The notes: generated by a model not told the origin, from the sequence alone. Positions 53,209 to 62,085 are shown, numbered from the stretch's first letter. The stretch is 64,000 nucleotides of DNA from Chryseobacterium sp. G0162 (GCF_003815715.1 NZ_CP033922.1:2138001-2202000), one strand, 5' to 3'. A program made the numbers and translations.

Positions 53209-54201
53209 TTATATTTTAAGAATAAAATTATTAATATTCATATTCGAGGTAATGTTTAGTTTTTTTCGAATTCTGTATTTCCGACTTTCCACAGCCCTTA
53301 CACTACTGTTTATAGATGTTGCAATTTTTTTAGTATCAAAATTTAATCTCATTAAAGCACAAATATGCAGTTCAGAATAAATAAGACCATTATTAATACT
53401 TAAAATTTTGGGAATAAATTCAGGAAAAAACAATTGAAATTTTTCAAAAAACAAAGGAGAATTATCTTCTGCAAGATTTATAATTTCTGCAATATTATCC
53501 TGCGTTAAATTGTTATTAATTACCTGTTGGTACATCAGCTCGTTATTCACTTTTTGCAGATCGCCAATTGTAGAATCTTTTATTTCAGTCTCTTTCTTCA
53601 AACCATGGATCAGCTTATCTTTTTGAGAAACAAAATAAATATCAATCAGAAAAGTTGTAATGGCAAAAAGAACATTAAGCAGCTTTATAGTTCTTAGGTC
53701 TTCTTGATTTATATATCCACTTCTTGGCAAAAAATCAAGATCAAAATACATGCATACTATAAAATTTGCTGCTACAACACTCACAATAAGTAGTATTGTA
53801 TTAAAATCATATTTATAGTTAAAATAAAAAGGAAGAGCAAAAAGGAGAGAGAAATAGAAATATTCAACTCCCGCATCTTTCCAGGTATACACGTGGAAAA
53901 CACTTATTATAAAAGTAAGAATCAGAAAAATAAGAACAATCATATTCTTTATAACATTTCTGAACCTTGCTAACTTCCCTTTTACACTTATTAGAACGAG
54001 CCAAAAAAGAGTAATAATAATTAGGAATACAGAACTAAGAAGATCTCCAAAGAAAAAAATAATAAAAACAGAATAGAATAGAAATAGCAAAAAAAGAAAA
54101 AGCAAATATCGATTGATAAGCATTAAATCATTGCGATCAAAATCATTATCCAGTGATTCAAGCTCACTATTGATTATATAATAAAATATTTTTTTCATCA
54201 T
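53209..54201 (-). CDS. Membrane-bound LuxR-type transcription regulator
   Basis: 330 residues with an unusual layout. The first about 210 residues contain about six transmembrane helices (for example LFLFLLFLFYSVFIIFFFG and VLFAITTFLIDIYFV). A short coiled-coil-like linker follows (QKDKLIHGLKKETEIKDSTI, about 212-240). The C-terminal helix-turn-helix reads SELHICALMRLNFDTKKIAT and SSVRAVESRKYRIRKKLNI, a LuxR/GerE-type DNA-binding domain. Many flavobacterial regulators with the same C-terminus have TPR repeats in front; here these are replaced by membrane helices, so the protein would bind DNA from the membrane. It may regulate the secreted protein gene just downstream (inference). Confidence 0.88.
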   Translation of the reverse strand: MMKKIFYYIINSELESLDNDFDRNDLMLINRYLLFLFLLFLFYSVFIIFFFGDLLSSVFLIIITLFWLVLISVKGKLARFRNVIKNMIVLIFLILTFIISVFHVYTWKDAGVEYFYFSLLFALPFYFNYKYDFNTILLIVSVVAANFIVCMYFDLDFLPRSGYINQEDLRTIKLLNVLFAITTFLIDIYFVSQKDKLIHGLKKETEIKDSTIGDLQKVNNELMYQQVINNNLTQDNIAEIINLAEDNSPLFFEKFQLFFPEFIPKILSINNGLIYSELHICALMRLNFDTKKIATSINSSVRAVESRKYRIRKKLNITSNMNINNFILKI

Positions 54202-54390
54202 CCTAAAAATATCATTGTAAAGGACAATTTAATTGACTCGCGTCATTGCCCAAGAAGGTTTGGAAACTTAAACACTATAAAAATCCGAATATTACAACAA
54301 TGCTAATTTAAAAAAATCAGCAAACAAATTAATAAAAACAGATTACGTATTTAAAACTAACACAGTATAGACTCATTTACAAATAAAAGC

Positions 54391-54631
54391 TCAATTACAA
54401 GAAATCATGAAATTGATAGGTAGTAAGAACTCTTTCCATTTAGTAATACTATTTCTGCTAATCTCAAAATGATTTGCAAGTTCTGTATTGTTGAGATTAT
54501 TTTTTTCTGATAATTTAGAATTTCCAGAATAGAATTCTTGTCATATGATCGGAGTTGCTTATTGCTAATTTTTAGAATATTTAATTTCTCTCTGATAATA
54601 TCGTATATATTTTTTTATAATTTGGTATCAT
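54391..54631 (-). pseudogene. Decayed helix-turn-helix ORF of a mobile-element type (second ORF)
   Basis: Read in shifting minus-strand frames, the sequence gives MIPNYKKIYT (ATG at 54631), then in another frame DIIREKLN...QLRSYDKNSILEILNYQKK, then in a third frame NNLNNTELANHFEISRNSIT and KWKEFLLP. Together this is the outline of a small DNA-binding protein, PNYKKIYTDII...HRSYDKSTILKILDYQKKN-LNNTQLANHFKLSRNT-KWKK, that I recall in many Chryseobacterium genomes, often labelled transposase or HTH protein. At least two frameshifts and a deletion in the middle show it is dead. Confidence 0.6.
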
Positions 54632-54656
54632 ATCTAATCATTTTTTCTTAATTCAT

Positions 54657-55026
54657 TTATAATTTATAAAGAGTTGTTTTAGGTATGTTATAATTCAAAA
54701 TCACTTCATGAGGAGTCATTTGTTTCATAAAAATTTTTCCGAGAATAAAATTCTTCACATTCTGAGTATACACACTTTTTCTAAATACAGGGAATATATT
54801 TTTTAAAGGCAATTAGGTTTTTATAGAGGCTGCATTTAAAATTAAATGGCCAGTGTATAATCTAAAAAATCATATTTCAAAAGCTTACTCCATTTTAATA
54901 AAAGGTCATTATCCATACTTTTTGCTCAAACATCTTCTGAATTTTTTCCTCACTGCATTTGAAAAATTTGGAAATTCTCTTACTCGAAATCTGAAGTCCC
55001 TTGAAAATCTGTTTGGAACTATACAT
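54657..55026 (-). pseudogene. Decayed helix-turn-helix ORF of a mobile-element type (first ORF)
   Basis: Three minus-strand blocks in different frames line up into one protein. The blocks are 55026-54895 (MYSSKQIFKGLQISSKRISK, FFKCSEEKIQKMFEQK), 54916-54842 (MDNDLLLKWSKLLKYDF) and 54795-54657 (PVFRKSVYTQNVKNFILGKI, MTPHEVILNYNIPKTTLYKL). The content is an N-terminal XRE-like helix-turn-helix followed by a second HTH of the OrfA type, again a known flavobacterial mobile-element-like gene. It lies directly upstream of the second decayed ORF, the usual tandem order. A 70-codon plus-strand frame over the same bases is only a shadow. Confidence 0.6.
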
Positions 55027-55153
55027 AGATTTTACTTAGCAAAATTATTATTAAAAACTCAATAACGATAAGAAATATACACACGCAATAACACTCGTGA
55101 GTAGTAAAAATCGTAAAAAAAGAGCTTCAATTTAAATCTTCAACAAATAAAAA

Positions 55154-55345
55154 ATGAAATAGAAATTTATTTTTTAGTTATTTTTTTCTCTAATTACCTA
55201 TCCTCAACAATTTGAATCTATAAAATCAGACGAGTACGTTTCGTTTTATAAAATAAAAGATCTTCATCTAAAACAATTAGATAGAGATTATTTAAAAGGA
55301 GTAAGAAATATTTTTTACGGCAAAAAGGAAGCTAATCTCACATAA
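55154..55345 (+). pseudogene. Relic of a small secreted protein with two in-frame TAG codons
   Basis: From ATG at 55154 a single frame of 64 codons reads MK-stop-KFIF-stop-LFFSLITYPQQ, then FESIKSDEYVSFYKIKDLHL, KQLDRDYLKGVRNIFYGKKE and a final TAA at 55343-55345. If the two TAG codons (55160-55162 and 55175-55177) were Lys and Leu, this would be a textbook signal peptide followed by a soluble domain. One base change each would explain them. The rest of the gene after the TAA cannot be traced with confidence. The stretch between it and psd holds only a terminator. Confidence 0.5.
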
Positions 55346-55420
55346 TGGTTGGATATAAAATCTGACACATAACAATATCCTTCGCCACCAATAATACTGT
55401 TTATCATATTTATACATCTA

Positions 55421-55461
55421 AAAAAGAAATAAGAAAGGAGAAAACTACGTTTTCTCCTTTC
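55421..55461 (-). terminator. Terminator of the LUD-cdsA-psd operon
   Basis: The stem AAAGGAGAAAA/TTTTCTCCTTT with a five-base loop is followed on the minus strand by CTTATTTCTTTTTT, 25 bases past the psd stop. Confidence 0.75.
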
Positions 55462-55485
55462 TATATGTTTTGATTTTGCCTAATA

Positions 55486-56139
55486 TTAATCTCTCAATTT
55501 GGCAATGACATCCAATCCTCCTTTGGTAATGTCTCCGATCTTACAGATGATTTCAGTATCTAAAGGCAGAAATACGTCCATTCTTGACCCGAATTTAATA
55601 AATCCAAACTCATGTCCGGCTTTCGCCTGATCTCCTTCATTACAATAGAATACGATCCTTCTGGCTACATATCCTGCAATCTGTCTGAAAACCACTTTAT
55701 GATTGGTTTCAGTTTCAATAGCTACGGTTGTTCTTTCATTCTCTGTAGATGACTTTTCATGCCATGCTACCAGGTATTTTCCAGGATGGTATTTTTTATA
55801 TATTACCTTCCCTGTAACCGGGTATCTACAGATATGAACGTTCAAAGGAGACATGAAGATAGAAACCTGAATGGCCTTTCCTTTAATGAATTCATTTTCT
55901 TCCACTTCTTTGATCATTACCACTTTTCCGTCAACCGGAGCAATGACGTTCTCTTTATGGTCAAGAATAGTACGATTCGGGACTCTGAAAAACCAAAATA
56001 CCAGACAGTAAATAACCAACAAAGGTGCAATGATCAGCAAAGACCATATTTTAAGGAAATAGATAGCTAATGCCCCCAATACCAGAAAAAGTATCGTGGC
56101 TACGGTAATCGTTCCTTTTGATTCTCTATGTAATTTCAT
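55486..56139 (-). CDS. psd: Phosphatidylserine decarboxylase, short self-cleaving form
   Basis: 217 residues. It makes phosphatidylethanolamine, the main membrane lipid. Two hydrophobic helices (about 12-50) anchor it to the inner membrane. The catalytic Asp is in ENVIAPVDGKVV (Asp70), with VSIFMSPLNVHICRYPVTG near 92-110 and a His in AWHEKS. The self-cleavage site is the GS of FIKFGSRMDVF (Gly184-Ser185); cleavage there would create the pyruvoyl group. The replacement of the LGST motif of the long enzyme by GS(R/S) is normal for this short class. It starts four bases after cdsA, so the operon makes CDP-diacylglycerol and PE in one unit (phosphatidylserine synthase is not here). Confidence 0.92.
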   Translation of the reverse strand: MKLHRESKGTITVATILFLVLGALAIYFLKIWSLLIIAPLLVIYCLVFWFFRVPNRTILDHKENVIAPVDGKVVMIKEVEENEFIKGKAIQVSIFMSPLNVHICRYPVTGKVIYKKYHPGKYLVAWHEKSSTENERTTVAIETETNHKVVFRQIAGYVARRIVFYCNEGDQAKAGHEFGFIKFGSRMDVFLPLDTEIICKIGDITKGGLDVIAKLRD

Positions 56140-56143
56140 GAGA

Positions 56144-57016
56144 CTAAATAAATTTTTCTAAAATAAAGTACAAATATACGACAGGAACGCAGATAATAAA
56201 ACTATCCAGTCTATCTAATACTCCTCCATGCCCCGGAATGATGTTTCCACTATCCTTCACACCGAAGTTTCTCTTCAGTTGGCTTTCTACCAAATCTCCC
56301 AATGGAGCAAAAGCTGCCACTAAAAATCCAACAACCATCCAGTTCCCTCTTAACTCTGGCTGATAATGCTCTATAAAGTAAGATAAAACCAAGGTTAAAA
56401 CAACACCTCCAGCATATCCTTCCCATGTTTTTTTAGGTGAAATTTTAGGGGCCATCTTATGTTTTCCAAAGAACTTTCCTACGAGATAAGCAAAAGTATC
56501 ACTACTCCAGATCAGGATAAAAAGGAAAAGAACTTCCAGAGAAAAACCATCGTTATAGCTGGAGAACTTAGGTAATCCCAATGCAAAACTGAATGGCAAG
56601 GCGACATAAATAACGGTAAAAATCAATTTTCCGCTATCGAAGTATAATTCGTTAGGAAACTTAAATAAAGTGACTATAGCGATACCAATGAGAGCAAGAG
56701 CTAATATTTCACTCAACCTGAAATCAAAAAAGAAATCATGATGGAAGTATCTTTTGGAAAAAATGTAAAATATAAAAATAACCAATGGATACACTACCCA
56801 TTTTTCATAGCCTTTTCCAAACTTCATTATTTTAACACATTCCCAGGTACCTACAACCAACAAAAAACTCATCAATCCATGATAGAGATATTGTTGCTGA
56901 ATAAGACCAGGGAAAACACTGTTAATAAGTTGCGCCCCTAGCGGAGTCGAACAAAGAATAATAATGGCTACATATACGAGACCTGAAACGGTTCTTTGAA
57001 TGAGGTTTTTGTCCAA
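56144..57016 (-). CDS. cdsA: Phosphatidate cytidylyltransferase CdsA
   Basis: 290 residues with about eight transmembrane helices. It makes CDP-diacylglycerol from phosphatidic acid and CTP. It begins NLIQRTVSGLVYVAIIILCS, and the central IWSSDTFAYLVGKFFGKHKMAPKISPKKTWEG is followed by a C-terminal CDP-alcohol-like signature: GDLVESQLKRNFGVKDSGNIIPGHGGVLDRLDS. This is the canonical S-x(3)-R...K-D-x(4)-PGHGGxxDRxD motif. The neighbours are psd (4 bases downstream) and a LUD protein (24 bases upstream). Confidence 0.96.
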   Translation of the reverse strand: MDKNLIQRTVSGLVYVAIIILCSTPLGAQLINSVFPGLIQQQYLYHGLMSFLLVVGTWECVKIMKFGKGYEKWVVYPLVIFIFYIFSKRYFHHDFFFDFRLSEILALALIGIAIVTLFKFPNELYFDSGKLIFTVIYVALPFSFALGLPKFSSYNDGFSLEVLFLFILIWSSDTFAYLVGKFFGKHKMAPKISPKKTWEGYAGGVVLTLVLSYFIEHYQPELRGNWMVVGFLVAAFAPLGDLVESQLKRNFGVKDSGNIIPGHGGVLDRLDSFIICVPVVYLYFILEKFI

Positions 57017-57040
57017 AATTTAAAATTTAGTAGTGGATGC

Positions 57041-57622
57041 TTAATCTTCAAGCAGCAATAAAAACAGTTTTGTATTGGAATTGGAAGAACTGTCCATTTT
57101 TGACTGGCTTCCGCTGATGGAAGTAAGGTTCTTTATATTTCCATTTCTTTTTATTTTCCCCATGGCATCATTCAGATTGTTTACAATCTGTGAAACATTG
57201 GCAATGATGATAATTCTATCCGGCAGCCTTGAAGAATGATAATGAAGAATATTATTGTGAGAAAGCATAATTCTTCCGTCATAGGCAATCAGGTATTCAC
57301 AGGTGATAAATGCGGCTTCATTAGACGGCTGCAATTCTGAAGTATAAGAACTCTTCACAACATTTAAAAAGTTCTGAAGTTCCTTATCCCAACAGAACAG
57401 GTTGTTAATACCTTCTATTTTGATAATTTGATTTAAAGTTTGTAGAGCCTCCGCTTCATCTGCACAATAATTAAAAAATCCCCCCGAATGCGTAAATAAT
57501 TGCGCAAACTTATAGTCGAGATCCGCATTTTTTAGCGAATCCCCAAGCTTCTCCAGGCTCTGTTTATCCTCTTCCTCAGGCTGGTTGGTAAGTTTGCTTA
57601 CAATCCTCTTGAATAAATTCAA
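57041..57622 (-). CDS. LUD-domain protein (LutC/YkgG-like) in a lipid operon
   Basis: 193 residues. The fold resembles the LutC/YkgG (LUD) family: N-terminal helix NLFKRIVSKL, then FAQLFTHSGGFFNYCADEAEA near 40-60. The typical strand set is EAAFITCEYLIAYDGRIMLSHN (about 105-126), HYHSSRLPDRIIIIANVSQIV near 130-150, and a C-terminal GSQSKMDSS...LFLLLLED. In other bacteria LutC belongs to a lactate-oxidising complex; here no LutA/LutB are present. Its place before cdsA and psd, behind ftsH, looks conserved in flavobacteria (from memory). A role in lipid metabolism is not established. It has its own promoter, so it likely heads the LUD-cdsA-psd operon. Confidence 0.8.
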   Translation of the reverse strand: MNLFKRIVSKLTNQPEEEDKQSLEKLGDSLKNADLDYKFAQLFTHSGGFFNYCADEAEALQTLNQIIKIEGINNLFCWDKELQNFLNVVKSSYTSELQPSNEAAFITCEYLIAYDGRIMLSHNNILHYHSSRLPDRIIIIANVSQIVNNLNDAMGKIKRNGNIKNLTSISGSQSKMDSSSNSNTKLFLLLLED

Positions 57623-57649
57623 CTTAATTTATTTTTAGTCAACTTTATA

Positions 57650-57683
57650 CAAAAATAGAAAATAAATTACAATAGATTCCAAA
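57650..57683 (-). promoter_or_regulatory. Promoter of the LUD-cdsA-psd operon
   Basis: The minus strand reads TTTG, 22 bases, TATTTTTG, 28 bases upstream of the ATG at 57622 and directly after the ftsH terminator. Confidence 0.55.
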
Positions 57684-57699
57684 ATATCTCCTTAAATAT

Positions 57700-57735
57700 G
57701 AAAAAACCTGACAATTTTAAAGTTGTCAGGTTTTA
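57700..57735 (-). terminator. Terminator of rsfS-ftsH
   Basis: AAACCTGACAA/TTGTCAGGTTT with T6 on the minus strand, 24 bases past the ftsH stop. Confidence 0.85.
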
Positions 57736-57758
57736 TAATTCCTATTTTGTAAGGATTT

Positions 57759-59780
57759 TTAAAGCTGTGTTGGGCTTTCTGGAGCCTGTATTTCGCTTTC
57801 ATCCTCTTTTTCTTTAATCTGAGGTGTTTCTAGCACTTCCGGCAGATCTTTTGCAGGAATCGTATTGGTAACCGGTTTCTCTGTCAATTCAGGATCCCAA
57901 GCTCTTTTACCAAAGATTTCCTCTAAGTCTTCGCGGAAGATTACTTCTTTTTCTAAAAGTTTATTCGCCAGAGCATCTAATTTATCTTTGTTATCAGCAA
58001 GAATTCTAACCGCTCTTTCATATTGATTTTCGATAATCGATTTGATCTCTGCATCAATCTTAGTAGCTGTTTCTTCAGAATATGGTTTTCCGAATGAATA
58101 TTCAGACTGACCTGAACTGTCATAGTAAGAAATATTACCGATGTTCGGGCTTAATCCGTAGATGGTTACCATTGCCTGTGCTCTCTTCGTTACCGTTTCC
58201 AAATCAGAAAGGGCTCCTGTAGAGATATTGTTGAAGATTACCTGCTCAGCTGCTCTACCTCCTAATGTTGCACACATTTCATCCAACATCTGCTCAGTAG
58301 TCGTAAGCTGTCTTTCTTCCGGAAGATACCAAGCTGCTCCTAGTGAACGTCCTCTTGGAACAATCGTCACTTTTAAAAGTGGGGAAGCATGTTCTACCAA
58401 CCATGAAATAGTTGCGTGTCCTGCCTCGTGATAAGCTACTCTTCTCTTTTCAGAAGGTTTGATAGCTTTATTTTTCTTTTCAAGACCTCCTATGATTCTG
58501 TCTACAGCATCAAGGAAATCCTGTTTTGTTACTGAAGTATGATTATTTCTTGCTGCAATAAGCGCTGCTTCGTTACAAACGTTAGCAATATCTGCTCCAC
58601 TGAATCCGGGAGTCTGCTTAGCAAGGAATTCTCTGTCTACATTGTCATCCAGTTTGATTTTCTTCAAGTGAACATCAAAAATCTGTCTTCTTTCGTGAAG
58701 TTCCGGAAGGTCTACATAGATCGAACGGTCAAAACGTCCTGCTCTCATCAAAGCTTTATCAAGGATATCCGCTCTGTTGGTTGCAGCCATTACGATAACA
58801 TTCGTATCTGTTCCGAAACCGTCCATTTCAGTAAGAAGCTGGTTCAATGTGTTTTCTCTTTCATCGTTTCCGCCTGAGAAGTTATTTTTTCCTCTTGCAC
58901 GTCCGATAGCATCAATCTCATCGATAAAGATAATCGCCGGAGATTTGGCTTTAGCCTGAGCAAAAAGGTCTCTTACTCTTGAAGCACCTACTCCAACAAA
59001 CATTTCCACGAAATCAGATCCTGAAAGGGAAAAGAATGGAACTTTAGCTTCACCAGCAACAGCTTTTGCCAATAAGGTTTTACCTGTTCCCGGAGGCCCT
59101 ACCAATAGTACTCCTTTAGGAATCTTACCTCCTAATTTTGTGTATTTTTCAGAGTTTTTCAAGAAGTCTACCACTTCCTGTACTTCTTCTTTAGCGCCTT
59201 CTAATCCTGCAACATCTTTAAACGTTACCTGAATTCTTTCTTTTTCATCGAAAAGCTTAGCTTTAGATTTTCCAATAGAGAAGATCTGTCCGCCAGGACC
59301 TCCGCCTCCACCCATCTTTCTGAAAAGAAGAAAGTAGAATAATCCCAGAATTGCAATCCAGATTAATGCAGATATAAGAATATCTGCGAAAGGACTTTTT
59401 CCGGTTCCATAATCTTTAGCAGTTTTAATAGCCGGATTAGTTGCTTTGATCTGTTCAAATTTCTGAAGAAAAAGTTGAAGGTCCCCATATTTTACAGAGT
59501 AATCTGCTTTTGGGGCCATATCTAAAGCTGAAAAAGGGTTATTTTCCTTTCCGGTTTTGGAAACCATTGCTGATTTTGCTTCTTTGGTAAGGAAAACATC
59601 AGCTTTCTCTATGTCTTTGTATATAATAATATTCTGGACTTTACCCGCCTGCATTTCTCTAAAGAAACCATCTTCATCAATAGTTTTTGCTGCATCTCCA
59701 CCAAGGAAATTGGAACCAAAGAAAAGCAAAAGAGCTATGATTGCAATAGGAAAGAACCAGTTGAATCCTTTGTTATTCAT
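57759..59780 (-). CDS. ftsH: ATP-dependent zinc metalloprotease FtsH
   Basis: 673 residues. It degrades unfolded membrane and regulatory proteins, as a hexamer in the inner membrane. There is a transmembrane helix at 9-27, a periplasmic domain to about 128, and a second helix at about 133-153, then a glycine-rich linker. AAA domain: Walker A GPPGTGKT (228-235), Walker [16 protein letters not shown], arginine-finger region [15 protein letters not shown]. The zinc site is HEAGH near 450, with a Glu/Asp ligand following ([15 protein letters not shown]). The tail is acidic and proline-rich ([14 protein letters not shown]). rsfS lies 21 bases upstream. Confidence 0.97.
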   Translation of the reverse strand: MNNKGFNWFFPIAIIALLLFFGSNFLGGDAAKTIDEDGFFREMQAGKVQNIIIYKDIEKADVFLTKEAKSAMVSKTGKENNPFSALDMAPKADYSVKYGDLQLFLQKFEQIKATNPAIKTAKDYGTGKSPFADILISALIWIAILGLFYFLLFRKMGGGGGPGGQIFSIGKSKAKLFDEKERIQVTFKDVAGLEGAKEEVQEVVDFLKNSEKYTKLGGKIPKGVLLVGPPGTGKTLLAKAVAGEAKVPFFSLSGSDFVEMFVGVGASRVRDLFAQAKAKSPAIIFIDEIDAIGRARGKNNFSGGNDERENTLNQLLTEMDGFGTDTNVIVMAATNRADILDKALMRAGRFDRSIYVDLPELHERRQIFDVHLKKIKLDDNVDREFLAKQTPGFSGADIANVCNEAALIAARNNHTSVTKQDFLDAVDRIIGGLEKKNKAIKPSEKRRVAYHEAGHATISWLVEHASPLLKVTIVPRGRSLGAAWYLPEERQLTTTEQMLDEMCATLGGRAAEQVIFNNISTGALSDLETVTKRAQAMVTIYGLSPNIGNISYYDSSGQSEYSFGKPYSEETATKIDAEIKSIIENQYERAVRILADNKDKLDALANKLLEKEVIFREDLEEIFGKRAWDPELTEKPVTNTIPAKDLPEVLETPQIKEKEDESEIQAPESPTQL

Positions 59781-59801
59781 TTAGACTTTTTAAAATTTTT
59801 A

Positions 59802-60167
59802 TTATTCATTTTCAATTTTGGTAATGACTGCGTCACCCCAAAGTTCTTCTATATCGTAATACTCACGAACATCTTTCTGGAATATGTGAACCACTACTGA
59901 AACGTAATCTACCAATACCCACATTGCATTTTCCGTACCTTCTACATGCCAAGGTCTGTCTTTCAGGTCGTTTCTTACTTTTTTTTCTACACTACCAGCT
60001 AATGCTGAAACCTGTGTATTCGAGTTACCGCTACATATTACGAACGTTTCCGCTACTGAATTTTCAATGTTTGAAAGATCAAAGATCATAATATCTTCTG
60101 CTTTTACATCTTGAAGTGCTTCAACGATTTTATCTATTAGTGCTTGTTTTTCTGCTGTTTTATTCAT
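59802..60167 (-). CDS. rsfS: Ribosome silencing factor RsfS
   Basis: 121 residues. It binds ribosomal protein L14 and blocks subunit joining when nutrients are short. The family pattern is complete: ALIDKIVEALQDVKAEDIMI, FDLSNIENSVAETFVICSGN, then VEKKVRNDLKDRPWHVEGTE, WVLVDYVSVVVHIFQKDVRE and YYDIEELWGDA. It is the first gene of an operon with ftsH. The box TAAATTTG (60188-60195) is 21 bases upstream of its ATG. Confidence 0.96.
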   Translation of the reverse strand: MNKTAEKQALIDKIVEALQDVKAEDIMIFDLSNIENSVAETFVICSGNSNTQVSALAGSVEKKVRNDLKDRPWHVEGTENAMWVLVDYVSVVVHIFQKDVREYYDIEELWGDAVITKIENE

Positions 60168-60187
60168 TAAAAAAATACTATAATCTG

Positions 60188-60195
60188 CAAATTTA
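60188..60195 (-). promoter_or_regulatory. TAnnTTTG box of the rsfS-ftsH operon
   Basis: The minus strand reads TAAATTTG, 21 bases upstream of the rsfS ATG. birA starts divergently at 60255. Confidence 0.5.
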
Positions 60196-60254
60196 TTGTT
60201 TTTTCTTTACTTTAACCTTACTTTTACCTCCTTAATGTCTTAAAGTTTTCTTAA

Positions 60255-60971
60255 ATGAGCCAACTCTTCTATCTGAAAGAATGTTCTTCTACTAATGACG
60301 AAATATCAAAGTTTTTACTTTACGAAAATTCAGATTTTATAGGATTACATACTTTTAGCCAAACTAAAGGTCGTGGTCAGTATGGAAATGTCTGGATTCC
60401 GACTGCCGGAAAAAACCTGGCATATACGCTGGCAGTGAATACTCAAAACATCCTGTGCTCCGACTTTATATTCAATTATTATACCGCAATTATTGTCAGG
60501 GATTTCCTTGCCAATTTGGCTGATTATGATGTAAAAATTAAATGGCCGAATGATATTATCCTTAAAGGTAAAAAAATCGTTGGAATTTTGATTGAAAAGA
60601 AAAAAATTAATCAAAATAATTACTTCATCATTGGAACCGGAATCAATATCCTGCAGGACAAATTTGAAGAAATTTCAAATGCCGGCTCACTTCTGACGCA
60701 GACAGGGCATGAATTCAACCTTGAAGAGCTTAGTGTAAACCTCCATGAGTTCTTGTCAGAAAAACTAAAAAACATCCCTTCTGACCAGGAAATACTGGGT
60801 CGTTTCAATGAGAGTCTGTTTCGAAAGGATGAGATCTCTGTCTTTGAAATTGAAAAAGAGCGACAAAATGGCATCATCCGCAATGCAGATGACAAAGGAG
60901 AACTTTGGATCGAATTGGAAAAAGACGGTATGCGTTCTTTTTACCATAAGGAGGTAAAACTCCTCTATTGA
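60255..60971 (+). CDS. birA: Biotin-[acetyl-CoA carboxylase] ligase BirA, single-function form
   Basis: 238 residues. It adenylates biotin and attaches it to the carboxylase carrier protein. There is no N-terminal helix-turn-helix, so unlike Escherichia coli BirA it cannot repress. The motif KGRGQYGNVWIPTAGKNLAYTLAV near 36-60 holds the biotinyl-AMP loop. DVKIKWPNDIILKGKKIVGILIE near 92-115 carries the catalytic Lys. FIIGTGINI follows near 125. A small C-terminal SH3-like domain is present (about 190-238). Its last seven bases overlap the end of the convergent permease gene. The divergent spacing to rsfS is 87 bases. Confidence 0.94.
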   Translation: MSQLFYLKECSSTNDEISKFLLYENSDFIGLHTFSQTKGRGQYGNVWIPTAGKNLAYTLAVNTQNILCSDFIFNYYTAIIVRDFLANLADYDVKIKWPNDIILKGKKIVGILIEKKKINQNNYFIIGTGINILQDKFEEISNAGSLLTQTGHEFNLEELSVNLHEFLSEKLKNIPSDQEILGRFNESLFRKDEISVFEIEKERQNGIIRNADDKGELWIELEKDGMRSFYHKEVKLLY

Positions 60972-62077
60972 TTAGCTCTTTTGATATAAAGATATAGAGT
61001 AAGCGGAAGAAATACCAGATTAGGCAACCACATCGCTAAAGCCGGAGATAAACTTTTATTTTCTGAAACCACTTTTAAAGCTTCAAATGAAAAGACAAAC
61101 AGGAAGGCCAATGAAATCCCTATCGCAAGGTTAATCCCTAATCCCCCTCTCTTCTTTTGAGAAGACAGAGAAAGCGCAAGGAAAGTCAGAATAATAATAG
61201 AAACAGGCATTGATGTCCTCTGATGAAGCTCATTCAGATAAGAGTTCAGGTTACTGTTTCCTCTGGCTTTTTCTCTTTCTATGAATTTTAAAAGTTCGGG
61301 TGTTGTTTTATTCTGTCCTAAAAGTTCATTTGGGAAAAGCTCTTCAGGGGAATGGCTATAGTTTTTCCTAAGCTCTATCCCATTACTCAGCTTTTCTGTA
61401 TTATCTTTATTGATGGTCTTTTCCAGATAGTTATTGAGTACAAACTGCTTTTTATCCTGATCCCAGTATACTTCACTAGCTTTCAATTCGTACACCATTT
61501 TTCTATGGGTATCAAACTTTTGATACACAAAGCTGGATCCTCTTTTTTCTCTTTTATTCCAGGAATCTACAAAGATATACTCTGTTTTACTCAATTGTGA
61601 AGAGGCAGGAGCAGTTCCCAGGATTTTTTCTTTATTGGCCGCATTATAGGTATATGCTTCCAGCTGATTTTTCTTGATATTAGCCCAAGGGAGAACCAAA
61701 TGATACACCACAAGTGCCATTAATGCAATCAGAATTGAAGTATACAGATAAGGTTTTGAAAACCTGTGAAAACTAGCACCACTACTGATAATAGCCACAA
61801 TTTCAGTATTGTTTGCCATCCTGGAGGTAAAGTAAATCACCGTGATAAATACCAAAATGGAAAGAAATGTTACTACAAGATTGATGATCCAGTAAGGATA
61901 AAAATGAAGCAGGAAATACCCAAGATCCAGTTTAGGATCAAGAGCCTTTGCATTTTCTATCCTTGGGATTTTTTGCTGAACATCGATAACCAGTACTACT
62001 ATAGACAACAGTACCAGCATGAAACTAAAAGTTCCAAGGTATTTTTTGATGATATATCTGTCTACAATCTTAAGCAT
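60965..62077 (-). CDS. LptF/LptG-family permease (YjgP/YjgQ)
   Basis: 370 residues with about six transmembrane helices: three at the N-terminus (about 12-33, 62-82 and 105-127), a large periplasmic beta-jellyroll domain in the middle (about 140-270), and three at the C-terminus (about 282-302, 310-330 and 340-358). The opening motif MLKIVDRYIIKKYLGTFSFM is typical. It is the membrane part of the exporter that extracts lipopolysaccharide from the inner membrane (with LptB and LptC). Whether it is LptF or LptG cannot be decided. It overlaps birA by seven bases at the 3' end and starts eight bases after tgt, so it is co-transcribed with tgt. Confidence 0.92.
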   Translation of the reverse strand: MLKIVDRYIIKKYLGTFSFMLVLLSIVVLVIDVQQKIPRIENAKALDPKLDLGYFLLHFYPYWIINLVVTFLSILVFITVIYFTSRMANNTEIVAIISSGASFHRFSKPYLYTSILIALMALVVYHLVLPWANIKKNQLEAYTYNAANKEKILGTAPASSQLSKTEYIFVDSWNKREKRGSSFVYQKFDTHRKMVYELKASEVYWDQDKKQFVLNNYLEKTINKDNTEKLSNGIELRKNYSHSPEELFPNELLGQNKTTPELLKFIEREKARGNSNLNSYLNELHQRTSMPVSIIILTFLALSLSSQKKRGGLGINLAIGISLAFLFVFSFEALKVVSENKSLSPALAMWLPNLVFLPLTLYLYIKRANQ

Positions 62078-62085
62078 AATTCTTT

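Noticed and set aside
54853..55065. 70-codon plus-strand frame in the decayed region
   Set aside because: Antisense to the HTH remnants, which read as a known protein outline on the other strand.
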